From the NCBI GenBank assembly GCA_003116995.1, contig BDSL01000045.1, forward strand, positions 310,001 through 374,000: a DNA stretch of 64,000 nt, read 5' to 3'. This stretch comes from Yamagishiella unicocca (Eukaryota; Chlorophyta; Chlorophyceae; Chlamydomonadales; Volvocaceae). The translations under genes and the position numbers were made by a program. The notes beneath the pieces are model-generated. The model made no database searches, was not told the origin of the DNA, and saw only the letters and a program-made list of their open reading frames with translations. Positions 1 through 11,870 of the stretch are shown piece by piece (the first letter of the stretch is position 1; each line of letters opens with the position of its first letter).

Positions 1-39
1 ACCTTCCTCACCTGATTCGCGAACTGATCGGCGGCACAG

Positions 40-2008
40 GTCCAAGCTGCGGAGGCGACCTCCGCGGCTCAGGCTACCCAAGTCCGGCAGCAGGTGCAGG
101 CCGCTGTGGAGGCGGCAGAGGAGCTGTGTCGCCGCGTCGAGGCGGCTGCCGGCGTGCGGATGTCCCGGGTGCTGGTGCGGCTGCAGGACCTAGCCAAGCA
201 GGTGCGATTCGGGCACTCGGCACAGGTCTGAAGGCCTGGGCAGGGTCCGGCTTACGCGTGTCTTGGTGTCTGCCCGCGGACGTACAAAGGACGTGAGGAT
301 AATATTTATGGAAGCGCCGCCACTGTTCCGGGGGCATGTGTGCTGGTGTTTTCTGTGCCCTTTCCCCCCCCAAACACGGGTTTCCCTTGCAACCTCCCCA
401 AAGACGGTGCCATGCGGACTGGCAGTGCACAGGCCCTGTCTCAGCACGCCCGTCCTGTCCCGCAAGCGCCTGTGATGGGCCACACGTTGCGCCTGCACAA
501 CTTCTTTTGCGTCCGCGCGCTGGCAGGTGGGGCGCCTTCGAGCCGCGCAGCAGCATGCGAGGGCTGAGCTGCAGGCCGTCAGCCTGGACCGTGAGCGGCT
601 GCGGCAGGAGCTGGCGCAGTCGCGCACGTCTGAGGTCGACCTGCGCCGCCAGCTGACCAGCCGGGGCAGCGAGGTGCATGCAGAGGTACGACATGTCGGC
701 CGTAGCGGCACCCGCTCATGTCGGCCAGAGGCAAACCTTAAACTACGTCGGGTTCCCCGGAGGGCATCTTCGTTACTTCCACACTGTTGTCACGTCGGGT
801 TTTAACAAATTTAACTCTGTTTATCCATTGCGGCGTACTGTGCTCGTCGTGTACGCACTTGTCACGCCCTGAGCTGCGGCGTTCAGTTAAGCTCTCTGCC
901 CTCGTGCGCGTAGCTACCGCCGCGACTCCTTTCATCCTGCCATCTCCGATCCCTCCCTCTGATGCCGTCGCAGCTGGCGGAGCTCCGAGCCGCACACGAC
1001 GAGGCCCTGGCTGCAGAGCGGCGCCGCACCTCGGAGGCGGAGCGCCTCAGCGCCAAGGCCGCGTCGGAGTGCGGCCAGCTGGAGCGGCAGCTGGCGAGGA
1101 TGCGCGAGGTCAAGACGCAGCAGGAGGATGCCAGGTACTACCGCGTAGCGGGCGGGTGCCATTCCCTCGGTCGCTCCTTTGTCGAACGCATGACCGAAAA
1201 CTATTTGCTAGGTAGTTTCTGTCCTCCATCTCCTATGTCGTGTAACCGGCTGTCGTTCTTGGGTCCCGACACTAATGCAGTTGGTGTTTGACCGGCATCC
1301 ATCCCGAGGTGCGTCCGGTCAGCAGGTCCTAAGCAATCCTAAAGCCCTGATCCGTGTGCATCATGCACCCTGCATCCCGTGGACCCGCGTAGGCTCCGCC
1401 GCCTGCAGTCGCAAGTGCACGAGCAGGAGACCCAGCTGAACAGCCTGCGACGTGAGCGCAGCACGCTCCTCGCAGTGCTGCGCAAGCACAACGTGCACTT
1501 GGCAGCGGGGGACTGCGCCAAGGCGGACAACGCAGCGGACGGCGCGGGGGCAGCGGCGGCGGAGGCGTTCTCGGGAGCGGCGCGCGGTGTTGCTGCTGGC
1601 AACGTGCACGGGCGCGGCGCTGAGGCTCCCCGTTGCGCGGGCGCCGAGGACACAGCGCTGCCGTTACCGCCGCGGCAGTGGTCCCTGGGACATCCCGGCC
1701 TGATGGGACTGGATGCCAGCTCCGGTGCTGGCGCTGGCAGCTCCATCAGCAGCATTATTCGAAGCACCCCGGCACTGTCTCACACAGCTGATGAGCCCAC
1801 GCGAGACACATCTGTGCAGCGAGACGCTGTTCGGTCGCAAGGTGTTCGTTTGCCACGTGATGCAACCAGTCTCGCAGGTGCAGGGGTGCAAGCCCACGCG
1901 GTAGGTCCGTCTGCAGCAATAGCGCCGCCCAGTAACCAGCCCAACACAGTCGCTTTGAGGCGGCTGACAGAGCTCGAGGCCCTCACCGCAGAGTTGCTGT
2001 CCATGTAA
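40..2008 (+). CDS. Coiled-coil protein, 3' part of a multi-exon gene
   Basis: The gene enters from the left edge; four exons fit with closed phases: 40-201, 527-685, 974-1134 and 1393-2008, ending in TAA. Introns are GT-AG. The visible C-terminal ~365 residues begin with a long Ala/Gln/Glu/Arg-rich heptad region (exons 1-3 and the start of exon 4), typical of a coiled coil. The rest is a Ser/Ala/Gly-rich tail. No catalytic motif is visible and I do not recognise the family. The heptad pattern would suit a cytoskeletal, basal-body or Golgi scaffold, but that is only inference from composition. The true start lies outside the window. The third-position GC of these exons contrasts with the more even composition of the introns, which supports the exon calls. 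Confidence 0.65.
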
Positions 2009-3274
2009 AATAGTGCGCAATTTGACACCGTTAATCGGCATGTGTCGCTGTGGATGGTGGCTCGAATCGCGCCTCATCACGACCTCATGGAGATACTGAC
2101 TGAGGTTGTTACATGTCAAGCGCAGAAAGCCGCACGTTCTGGCTTCTGCCGCACAAATGCCCCGAACCTCCCCGACAATGTCGTACGTGTGCAATGTGTC
2201 CTTTGTTTCCCCAGCTATGCCGCTGCAAACCCTGTCAGACCACGACCAAAATGTTCAGTCAATACCAAAGCCTGCCAGCTCTAAAGCATCCCAGTGCTGC
2301 GGTCCCTCACGGTGGGCGCATGCTTGCTATACCACACATCAGGAACGCAGCGGGTGCCAGTGCTAGATGCCGTCATCATCACCTGCAGGTTGGCGCACGG
2401 GAAAGGCGCTGTGTCCTACGCGTGCTAGACGACCTCATACCTCAGCACCCTCACTACCACGCGGATAAGTATACCCAGATACCCACCCCGTCCACACACC
2501 TTCGCTGCTGTGTATGAGGTACCCTGAGCAGGCGAAGCTGCGAAGCAGCGCAGCGGGCATCGCCTCCGCCACCGCCCCGCTTGCCATCCTGTAAGGAAGG
2601 CGTCATGTGGGCGCACATATTAGACGACCATGCATGGCTTCACGCGTTGCTCCCATTGAAAAGGGCCAGGTAGACCCCTGCATAGCGGTCCACTACCTAC
2701 TTGGGTGGGTTGTTCACAACCGCGACCGCAGTGTGCGCCGTTCTCCCATCACATCCATGCAGTAAGGAACATGACGCAGCAGAGCTAGCGTTGCATCGCT
2801 GCACGCAGCGTGCGAGCTGCAAGGCGAGCGATGGCCTACGCAGCGCGTTCATCCACAGCCGGCAGCAGCTTGCTTAGGTACGATAGGTTTAAATGTAATT
2901 GGATATTCTAATCGATGAATTTACTGAAGTTGTTCACTTCCCGGACTTTGGGATTGCATGGAACGTAATTACCGTATGTTTGTTTTTCAGATACGCCAGG
3001 AGCGAAGCCTACTTATATATACAACCTCGAACCATTACCCCGCAGACGTTGTAGCACATTACATCACCGATTGTGTGGCATGGTCATTCTGCCAAGCAAA
3101 AACCTTGCCCGCCATTTAGCTTGTTCAATCCTGGCGCTCAATCAACGGTATTAGCTTTGTTATGTTGTTTTGCTGAATATCTCTTACTCCTCAAGGCAGC
3201 ACATACAAAAGGGCTTCGGCGGGTGTCAAGTTCAAATGGCTGGTTGAGGAGACTACCGCCGTTTGGCGTGCACA
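2009..3274. other. Spacer between the coiled-coil gene and the zinc-finger/J-domain gene
   Basis: About 1.27 kb with no supported gene. An AT-richer stretch around 2880-3060 includes a TATATATA-like string near 3015, which could belong to the promoter and 5' UTR of the gene starting at 3275. No tRNA, tandem repeat or transposon end was seen. Confidence 0.5.
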
Positions 3275-6098
3275 ATGAAGGTGCCATGTACTGAATGCAA
3301 TCGAGTATGCAGACGAAAAGTTGTCACGCGAGGCTCTGAGAACCTAAACAGGTACGCGCAGGACGACGCTGACAATGTTTCATTTCCCCGTTTGACAGAG
3401 GTCCGGACCATGTTTAGGGGTTCTGATGTAGCACTTGCCCTCGCTGGACTTGTGCTTCTGCTACACAAGACCGCGGCAGATACAAAACCCTGCCCGTCGT
3501 ACGGTGACCCATATACAGCGTGCTAGCCGTGCAGCAAGAGGCCGGCGCACCAACTTGAGTCCTCAGCCTCAGAGCATCTAGACCGCTGTAATCCTGGTCC
3601 TCACGCCCTTCCTGTAGACCCCCACCTCCCAAGTGCTGTACTGCTTGCGCCGTCGGGATGAAATGCGCGCCGTTTACCCTGAAGTATGGAAAGCGGTGCT
3701 GAGCACCTCAGACGATGACCCGTGCGCCCGTGCCATTGCGTCATCAGCCTTGTCACCGCTGGCGATCCCAACGTTCCTAGCCGTCCCCACACGTACATGA
3801 TGGAGAAGCCCGGACCCCCAACTGACTCTGAGAATGGCATGCCCACTGCGCCTTCGTTGTGACTTGTCTGATGTGCCGACGACATCATTATGCCATGCAT
3901 GACGTGTACGGGTGTGCAATGCGCATAAGGCCGTAGTTATGGTACGCACCGACCGCTCATGTCTGTCCAGATCGAACGATTGGCCCTCCCTGCAGCCGCC
4001 AGAGGCCGCACCTGAACCAAGCCGCACACCCACGCATTCTTCACGCACGACTCTTAGCTGGCGGGGCAGTAACCACTGCTATCCGGCCCCGCCTCCTGAC
4101 CGCAGGATATACTACAAATGTGAGGACTGCAACCACAAGGTCGGCTGGGAGGACGAGCTGCTTGCAGGTACGGCGCCGAGAACCAAGGGGCCAGCTCCTC
4201 CGGCGCCCCCTGCTCCTCCGGCGGCCATACAGCCGCCAGCACGCAGCGACGCCGACGATGAAGTGGAAATCCTGTTTGAGCGCGCGGCAATTGAGCCCGT
4301 CAAAGCGAAGGGCCGCGGTAGTGCTGGTGCAGCCGCAGCAGGGCCGCCGCCGCCGCCCGCCCCTGCCGCCCGCCCGGGCGCACCGCAGGCCCTATCCCCC
4401 GACAGCTGCGAGGAAGCGGAGCAGGCGCCGCAGGCTGCGGCCAGGCATGACGCGCAAGCTCCTCCGCCGCAGCGACCGCAAACGGCCGCCCCCGTGCGGG
4501 AGCAACAAGCTGCTTCCAAGAAGCCCGTGGCCTTAGCCAACAGGCCGGCGACAGCGCCGCCGCGGTCCCAGGCCGGCAACGGCTCGTCGGCGGCGGCCGA
4601 GGCTGCGCTGAACGCAGCTGCGCCCTTTAAGAGGAAGTTCGAGGACTTCTGCGTCGACGACTCCGGGCGCCCCGCGAAGCGCCCTGCCCACGAAGTCCCA
4701 GCCGCAGCGCCTGCCGCAGCCGCAGCGGGGGCACACGCGCGCGCCCTTCCCATCGCTGGGGCAACTCGCGTCAACGGAGCGTCAGCTGTCGATGGCGTGC
4801 AAGTCGTGGCGGGCCCGGGATTGATGCCTGCCGTTGGCGGCGGGATATACTTGCCGCGGAATGTCAAGTCCCTCGGGACCGATCGGCCTGCTACGGGGTT
4901 GCCCGCGGCTGCGGCTACAGCCAGGCAGGCTCCCGCAGCTGGACTCGTAGGGGCCCGTGGGGTCGTTGCTCCTGTGGTAGGCGAGGGTGGCGGGTCGTAC
5001 AGCCCAAGTCGAGTCAAGGCCAACACGGCGAACGCGATCAACCTGGATACGGAGGAGGTACTGCGGCAGGAGATCCGACGGCTGAGGAAGGATTTGGCGG
5101 TGACTGCGGCGCACCTTAAGGAGGAGCAGGCGCGGGCGCAGCAGGAAGCGGCCGCGACGCAGGCTGCGAGGCTGCGGCTGGAACCGTTGGAGCGGGAGCT
5201 CAAGGATCTGCGGCTCAAGGTTCAAACCTCGTCGCTGCGAGAGCGGCAGCTCCTGGAGCGCCTGAATGCGTACGTAGCGCGCGATAGGTTGGCGGCGCAG
5301 GCGGCGGCAGCGCAGGTGGCGGCGCAGCAGGCGGCGGCGCAGCAGGCAGCGGCGCAGCAGGCAGCGGCGCAGCAGGCGGCGGCGCAAGAACAGGAGGCGC
5401 GGCGCAGCTACTACTGGGCCCACTCCGGACATTACGCCCAGCCGCAGCACACGTTCTTCGGCGGCACGGTGCCGCAGGCAGGCGGAATGCCGCAGGCAGG
5501 CGGAATGCCGCAAGGCGCTGCTGGGGGGCCCGGCGGATCACCTGGCCGGGGCGGGGCGGGGGCGGGGCAGGCGAACGGCGGCGCGGGTTCCTCGGCGCAC
5601 CGTGGCGCGGAGCAGACCTACCGCGCGAACGGCAGCGGTACCGGGGCGACCTCTGCTGACCCGATGGCTCCGAAGGAGCCCGCTGCACCGCGCGACGACC
5701 CGGTGGTGCTGTCCTTCGCGATGGCACCGGTGCCGGTGCTGGACGAGAACACGCCCGTGCGCGCGCTCAAGACCTTCCTGTCCGAAGCGGGAGCCGGCAT
5801 CATGGCCCGGATGTGCTCGGAGAAGACGGAGCTGCTGGGGCTGGCCCGCGAGCGGCTCAACGGGTGGGAGATCCGGCGGGCCGTTGCGTGCCACAAGCTG
5901 ACCAACCAGGCGCAGGGCGACCGGGCGCTCTTCCGCATCGAGGCCGGCGCGGGACAGCGACCGGCGCTGGTCAAGGCCTACCGCGACCTCATGCTGCGGC
6001 TGCACCCAGACAAGAACCCCGGGGACGAGCTCGCGACGCCAGCGTTCCAGTACCTGCAGGAGGCCTACAAGCGCCTCAGCGGCACGGTGGGGGGGTAA
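3275..6098 (+). CDS. GRF-like zinc-finger and C-terminal J-domain protein
   Basis: Two exons, 3275-3351 and 4106-6098, join in phase to give 689 residues. The first ATG at 3275 is chosen because exon 1 supplies the first half of a zinc finger (C5-x2-C8, C12) that exon 2 completes (YYKCEDCNHKVGWED, C31 and C34). This matches the GRF-type layout of paired cysteines followed by an aromatic residue. Residues ~50-330 are a Pro/Ala-rich disordered linker. Residues ~340-480 are a coiled coil with a run of QQAAA repeats. The last ~50 residues form helices II-III of a J-domain with an intact HPD motif (659-661) followed by KNPGDE. J-domains stimulate Hsp70 ATPase, and a C-terminal position is shared with auxilin-type cochaperones. 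The pairing with a GRF-like finger is unusual. Helix I of the J-domain is weak, so Hsp70 activation is inferred. Confidence 0.78.
5281..5395 (+). repeat. Coding microsatellite of GCGGCGGCGCAGCAG type
   Basis: A run of near-identical 15-base units inside exon 2 of the zinc-finger/J-domain gene encodes alternating AAA and QQ blocks. It is in frame and sits at the end of the coiled coil. It is probably length-variable between strains. Confidence 0.7.
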
Positions 6099-7797
6099 GG
6101 GGGTGGGGGCAGGGCGGGTCAGGTCGGGATGCTGGATGAAGGCGGGGGCCGCGCTGGGTTCGTCCTGGTTGGGTCAGGTCGGGCCGGAGGGTTTGTCGCC
6201 GGTGAATGGTTCCGAGATGGGCGCCCATAGGGGGGCTAGGCCGAGTGTGGTGGGGGGTCAGGTGGACGAGCGGGTGAGCGTTGCGTTGGGCTGGTAGGTG
6301 CTGGCGGCTGCTGGCGGCTGCGTGCAGCGGGAAGGATTGCATTGCTGGCGCTCGGCGTCGGTGGGTAGCGGTGGGTAGCGGTGGGTAGCGGTGGGGCGCT
6401 TACGGTGGTAAGCTCGCTGCTGCTGTTGGGAAGCGGAGGCCTTGGCTCCCGGCGTTGGTGACTGCACTGGACTGAGGTCTTGCAGCAGCATTGCTATCCG
6501 GTCGAACGGAAGGGTCGCATGATGCACGGCCTTGCCGCGTACAATTCGTTATCAAAGGGCCTAATGGCAATTAGTTGAAGTGGTAGATGTGGACGGGAAG
6601 AGGGCATGACAAGGTTGAGCCCTGCTTTCCAGGCGTAGCCATCACAGTAGCGCTGACTAGTGAGAGTGGAGCTTAATGACAGTAAGGCAACGACGCGTGT
6701 TCGCTTCTGGACTCCTTCGGACAATACCTATCTCCGGCGTTACATGCGGTACCAATCGTCACGTGTGTCCATGTGGGTGGGTGCGTTTTTGTTTGTCGTT
6801 AATGGGGCAGAGCCTACAGTTGGGAGGGGCTCGTGGCAGCGATGGCTATATGCGATGCGCGTTTCCGGTTCTTTTTGTTCATTACGGTACCCTCGACATC
6901 TCGCGGGCTATCAAGGACGGAAATGTCTTTAGGCAGAAGGGGAGAGACGATAGATGTGCAACAACTGATCTCAAATGTCCAGCGTATGCAAGGGTCGTAC
7001 AGTTCACCGCAGTGACATCCGATGTTGTATTATGGAAAATGGAATGCGCGTCGTGTTCTCTCACCTCCTGTGCCTCGTCTGCTTCGTCCTCACGGCTACA
7101 TAGGGCCCCCTGTCATGTGGGCGCGATCCCGTCCTCGAGGTGCAGGTCCACGCCTGACATCCAGGGCTCGAACCACAGCGCATGTATTGACAGCTTCCCC
7201 TCGCTGACGTTTGATGCGTCTTTGGGCGATAGCAGGGCACTCCACGAGAAGAACTCCCGGCGCATTGCATGTCAGTATCGCAAATACCATGCCAGTGATT
7301 GCTGAAGTCAAAATGGTGTGCGCCGCAAGCTCTTGGGACAGCGCATGGCGCCCGCTCCCGCAGGAACCCTTCCAACCCGGAGGCAGCCTGAACTGCTGCA
7401 AATCGTACGTTCTCGAAGCGCCGCGCATGCGTGCGGCGAACGAAATACGCAAGAGCACGGGACCGCCTTTACAAAGAGTAACAAGCACCATCGTTAGGGA
7501 TGGCCTGCGTACATAATGAATGGGATGCAGCAACTCTAGGGTGAAAGTACGTTCCGCGCACGCCGGTCGCCTAGACGCGCGCCACCATGCGCCATGTTTC
7601 CATCACGACTTCGCATCGCATCTGGCGGGCCAGCCCGCCTCTTCCCGTGGCATGTGACCGCAATTTCCAACCGCAAAGGCCCCAGTACACCTGAGCGCCA
7701 AGCATTTACTACCTCACTACCCTTCCTAAACGCCACGCCACTCCACTCTCATTCGTTGCAACGCGTCCTGCATCGACTGCACTGCCAGTACCAGTAC
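6099..7797. other. Spacer between convergent genes
   Basis: No supported gene. It contains a short run of GGTGGGTAGC units at 6360-6395. One plus-strand reading frame of ~210 codons (6676-7305) is cysteine- and serine-rich with no domain and no codon bias, so I treat it as chance. The zinc-finger/J gene ends at 6098 and the next gene ends at 7798 on the other strand. Confidence 0.5.
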
Positions 7798-10700
7798 TTA
7801 CAACTCGTCGCGAAGCTCGTCCTTATCGCCACCCGATCCCGAAGGATCCCCCGCTATTGGCCCCCAGCGCGCCGAGCCATACTCCTCGTCGAACAACCCC
7901 TCGCCTTCCGCTGGCTCCAACTCGCCCACGCCTTCCGGCCCCTCGTGGGCCTCCTCGCCAGCTGCCGGCACCCAGCCATCCCACGGATGCGGCGGCATCT
8001 TCTCCGGCAGCGAATCGATGTCCACCCTCGCCGCGCACACGCGGCCAAACGTCTCCGCCTGGTACCACGCCGATCGATTCGCCAGCCGAAGGCACCTCAA
8101 CTCGATGTACGGGTAGACGCCGTACGAAAAGCTGTTCCGATCGTACGTGACATTCAACTCCAGCAGCTCGTACATGTCCGGATACGTCCGCATGCGGTCG
8201 ACGACCGACTTCGTGGACACGCACGAGCCCCCGAAACTGCTTGCCAGGTTCATGACCGAGTCGTCCCACACCCCTGCGGCCAGCGCGCACTGCTGAGGGC
8301 TTGGGGCGTGGTTGACGAGGCACCGTCCGTGCACGTAGTGGATCTGTGCCAGGATTTAGGGGCGGGGAGTAAGGGTGACTAAGGGTTTAGGAGAAGGGAG
8401 TAAGGGTTTAGGGAGACGGGTTGGCCATGACAGTTCGCTGGGAGAAGCAGCGGCAAGGGACGATGTATTGATGAGGCCGCCACCCTTCGCCGACCTCGCG
8501 CAACGACGGCCTCGCGCAAGGGGCGTGCGCTGCCCGCCACCGTGTCGTTCTGTCGTACCTTCCACCCAGCCGTCTTGAGCATCTGCGCCATGATGCCGTC
8601 GTTGGCTCCGTGGGAGCCCCCGGGATCCACGAGGCCGAAGCGGCGGTCCTCCGCCAAAAGACGCTCCAGCCGGTAGGCGTTGGCGGCCAAGTCCGTCTGG
8701 CAGAAGCGCATCTCGTTTTCCTTGCAGGGCGGAACATCGTCCGCCTCCTCGAACCGCTCGCAGGGGCTCGCTGAGTTGGGGCGAGCGGCAGACGGGCTAG
8801 GTCAATCGCCGCATTCCAGCGCACGGGCCCATATGGTGCACTCCTCCCTAGTTCCCGCTACACCACTTAGCACCCGCCACCCCCACCGTCACCGTCACCC
8901 CTCCAAGGCTTGTCCTATGCCGTGCATACGGGCTTCCTCGCCAAGCCCCCTTCCAAGGCTGACCTGTGGGTCGCTGGTATCTGCTGTAGAAGTCGATGGC
9001 CACCACATCGACACCCGGTGGGGAGGAGAAGATCGTCTCCACGAAGGAACGGTCGTACGAGTTGTCGCCGTTGGTCACCACTACCCAGCGCGAACTGCCC
9101 GGGCATGCTGCGGGTGGAGGGAGGAGGGTGAGAGCCGGGTGGTGGCGGGAGGCCGCAGGTCGGTCGCAGACCGGCCACCAGAGGTGGGCGGAGGCGAGCA
9201 TGTTCTCCCACGTTCCCTCTCATGTCTCGCCAGAGACATCTCATTTGGCGATATGTCTCTGGCGCCAACTCTCCACCTGCCGTGCGGCCAGCCAAACGTA
9301 GCTCAGCCCCACCCGAGGCCTTCACTAGCTCCCTGTTGGTTTGCCTTTCAGCAGCTCTCAGACACCCCAACACCGTGGTACACGTCCCGCATGGACCGCG
9401 CCGGCTCTGCCCCTGGACGCATCCCCCGCCCACCTCGTATCGCGCTGTCCGTCAAGTTGTAGAGTTTGTTGTGATACGCGGGGGCCCACGTGTTACCCTC
9501 CTTTGGGTTGTACTTGAAATTGATCTGCACGGCCGAGCACGGAGCAATACCGGCAGTGGCAACGGGTTCAGGCGAAGCTCACGAACCCACAATCCCTCAA
9601 AACTAGTGGTTACGGTAGTTGGTGAGAGGCGCCATGACGCCCCCCAGGCCGGGACGGGCCCGGCGGCTCATGACGGGAACCCTCGTACGTTGCCAATACA
9701 GGCGCAGTCAGTCAGGTGCTTAGTGAAGCTCTCGAAACCCACACGGTGTGTCAGTTGGCACAACCCATTTGACCGCGCATTGCGGCTGAGTGCGGTTGCG
9801 GTTCGTTAAAGCCCTGACGGAAATCGGGGGGGGGGGGCCATGCCGCAGGTGCTTGCCTGCTTACACGCGCCACGTGGTTGGAACAGCAGGGAACCAAGCC
9901 CGTACGACATCGCCAATAACCGACCCAGTTGGCCTCGCCGGCTCAGGAAGCCCGCCCCTAGTGCGGAACTGTCGCATATGCATGGTATTCGCTTTTGGCG
10001 AGACCCTTCCCTTGCACCGCATGTGATGTGCAAAACGGTTTGTCCGGAAAGGTGGTCACTCCACACGGATGCTGGCGCTCACCCATTCTGCATGTACCCA
10101 TATCCGGGAGTCGTTGATTTCCCGTACGATGCGGCGTAGCTCGGGGAAGGGTCTGTTGTCCATCACCACCAACATCGCTTCCCAGCTGTTGGCGTTGTCA
10201 AGAGGAAGCATGTGCGGCGGCGGGTGGTTACGTTGGCGGGATTGGAGCTTGGGGGACGGTTGCCCAGATACGGTATGATGTGAAGCGGTGTTGGATTGGC
10301 TAACTGGAGCGAGAATGTGAAAGCCCTATGATCTGGCATGCGGAGAACATTGAGCGGTGGTATGTTACGCGCAGCGATGCTTTACGTTTCACCTGAATCA
10401 TACCAGGCGCGTGTGTGTTGCCGTTTCCCAAGAAGTTCCCAAGAGCGGCTATCCGTCGGGCAATGAGTTTGTCTTACCAGGCAAAAACGGGACAGCTGCG
10501 TCAGCCCCCCCCCACACGACGCTGGATGCCTGCCCTCCCAATCCCTCCACAAAACCCCGCTGTCCTAGCCCCGTCGGGGTGGATCTCCGAGTGTATGTCC
10601 AGCCCATTTCCGATGAACATCCCTTTCCCACCCCTTTCCTTTCTCATAGACCTATTAGCCCAACGACACGATCACGCTCACCTGCCCATGGTTTGGTTTT

Positions 10701-10920
10701 GTAAGGAGCCTAGGATTCTCCTCAAAGACTTATCCCCCCAGGTATCGCCGTGGCCCCAGTATGTGCGGACAATGAAGCAGACAATGCTGCCGTCGTGACT
10801 GGCCTCCACGCCAAGCTCGGGCGTTTGCACGACCCTGGCAGCGCCGGCGCAGGCACCGAGCATGATCCAGCTAGCTGCTGCGAGAGCCATGAAGGCCAGA
10901 GCAGAGCGGAGGCGCGCCAT
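7798..10920 (-). CDS. Secreted glycosyltransferase-like protein with C-terminal RDEL
   Basis: Six minus-strand exons close in phase to 450 residues: 10682-10920, 10065-10185, 9434-9524, 8964-9107, 8559-8770 and 7798-8343. The start ATG at 10920 opens a signal peptide (a short basic start, then a hydrophobic stretch to about residue 25). The following segment (IVCFIVRTYWGH, then a run ending WEAMLVVMDNRP) has the beta-strand/turn pattern that opens a GT-A nucleotide-sugar fold. Exon 4 gives VVVTNGDNSYDRSF, a DxD-like acidic turn, and exon 5 gives a conserved Cys-rich block and GGSHGANDGIMAQ. Several N-glycosylation sequons and spaced cysteines fit a lumenal protein. The last residues are KDELRDEL, so an ER-retrieval signal is likely. 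Donor, acceptor and exact catalytic activity are unknown. Assignment to the family 2-like glycosyltransferases is by fold pattern only. Confidence 0.8.
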
Positions 10921-11870
10921 TTACGCGCGCTAGGAGCAACAGGTCCGCTGCACCTGAACCGATCACCCTTTTGGCTTCCTAGTAGTGTGCTAAGTCATAT
11001 ATACTGAAGCACCTTTCCACCGCTCAAGTTTGGGGTCGTCTTTGTTCCTAAAGGGTGGGGCGTCGCAATTCGTATTCCCTTCGATCCCTAATTTACAAAA
11101 TGTCATAAAGCAATCCTATCTATATGGGGAGCCAATTTATGGAAGCGTGTATTGACAGGTGCAGACCGTGTGACCAAGTACGAGGCGAGTCGAATCCCCC
11201 AGCCAGACATGGCTGATGTCGCGCCCAATAGCGTGCAAATGAAACTGGTGGAACTGGGCAAAGGCATGTAGCTGATAACGCATTATAACACTAAACCGCC
11301 GCGACGCACGACCGCTGCTCCACATCTATGCTGTCTGCTCCATCAGAAATAAGCGTCTGATTGAGAATGAAAATTTGCTAACTTTGGTTCCCTGCAAGCC
11401 TGCGGAAACCAATACTCGGAACGCAATTTAACACGCTGCGCGATTTCTCCGATATGCCAAACTCGTCACGTTAATGCAAACGATGAGCACACTATGGTTG
11501 ATGTGCGACGTACAAACAAAGGCTGACGTTGGTCAAGACAAGTCGCCGACTGGTGCTCCGACAGGGTTGCGCTGCATACGACGTGGCCCTTCACTACATA
11601 ATCGTATTGAAGATAAAGACCAGGTGTCACACAGTGCTCCTGGCTGGCAACAATGCTTCCCACGACTTTGCCCCACGACTTTCCCTCGCCGTACGACGGC
11701 GTGCTTGTCGCGTGATACACGCCTGACCCCGATGATCAGTAGGCTTAAAGGTTCTCGCGTCTCTTATTCAGTATACATTGAGCTTCACTGAGTTGCTTAG
11801 TTGCAAACTCTTTTACCACAGTAGTTGGTTGTCGGCGCACACTGCCCTACCGCTTCACAGCTCAATAGTC
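10921..11870. promoter_or_regulatory. Divergent intergenic region between the glycosyltransferase-like gene and GMP synthetase
   Basis: A 950-bp spacer separates two divergent start codons (10920 on minus, 11871 on plus), so it must hold both promoters. A TATATA string occurs at about 10997-11002, ~80 bp upstream of the glycosyltransferase-like start. No other gene or repeat was found. Confidence 0.5.

Noticed and set aside
4112..5727. Long minus-strand frames opposite the J-domain gene
   Set aside because: Antisense shadow of a high-GC coding exon; the plus strand has the zinc finger and HPD motif.
6676..7305. Plus-strand 209-codon frame between the J-domain gene and the glycosyltransferase-like gene
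   Set aside because: No domain, no codon bias, erratic Cys/Ser composition; consistent with a chance frame in a spacer.
8352..8412. TAAGGGTTTAGG-like strings resembling interstitial telomere repeats
   Set aside because: Only a few imperfect units inside an intron; not an ordered telomeric array.
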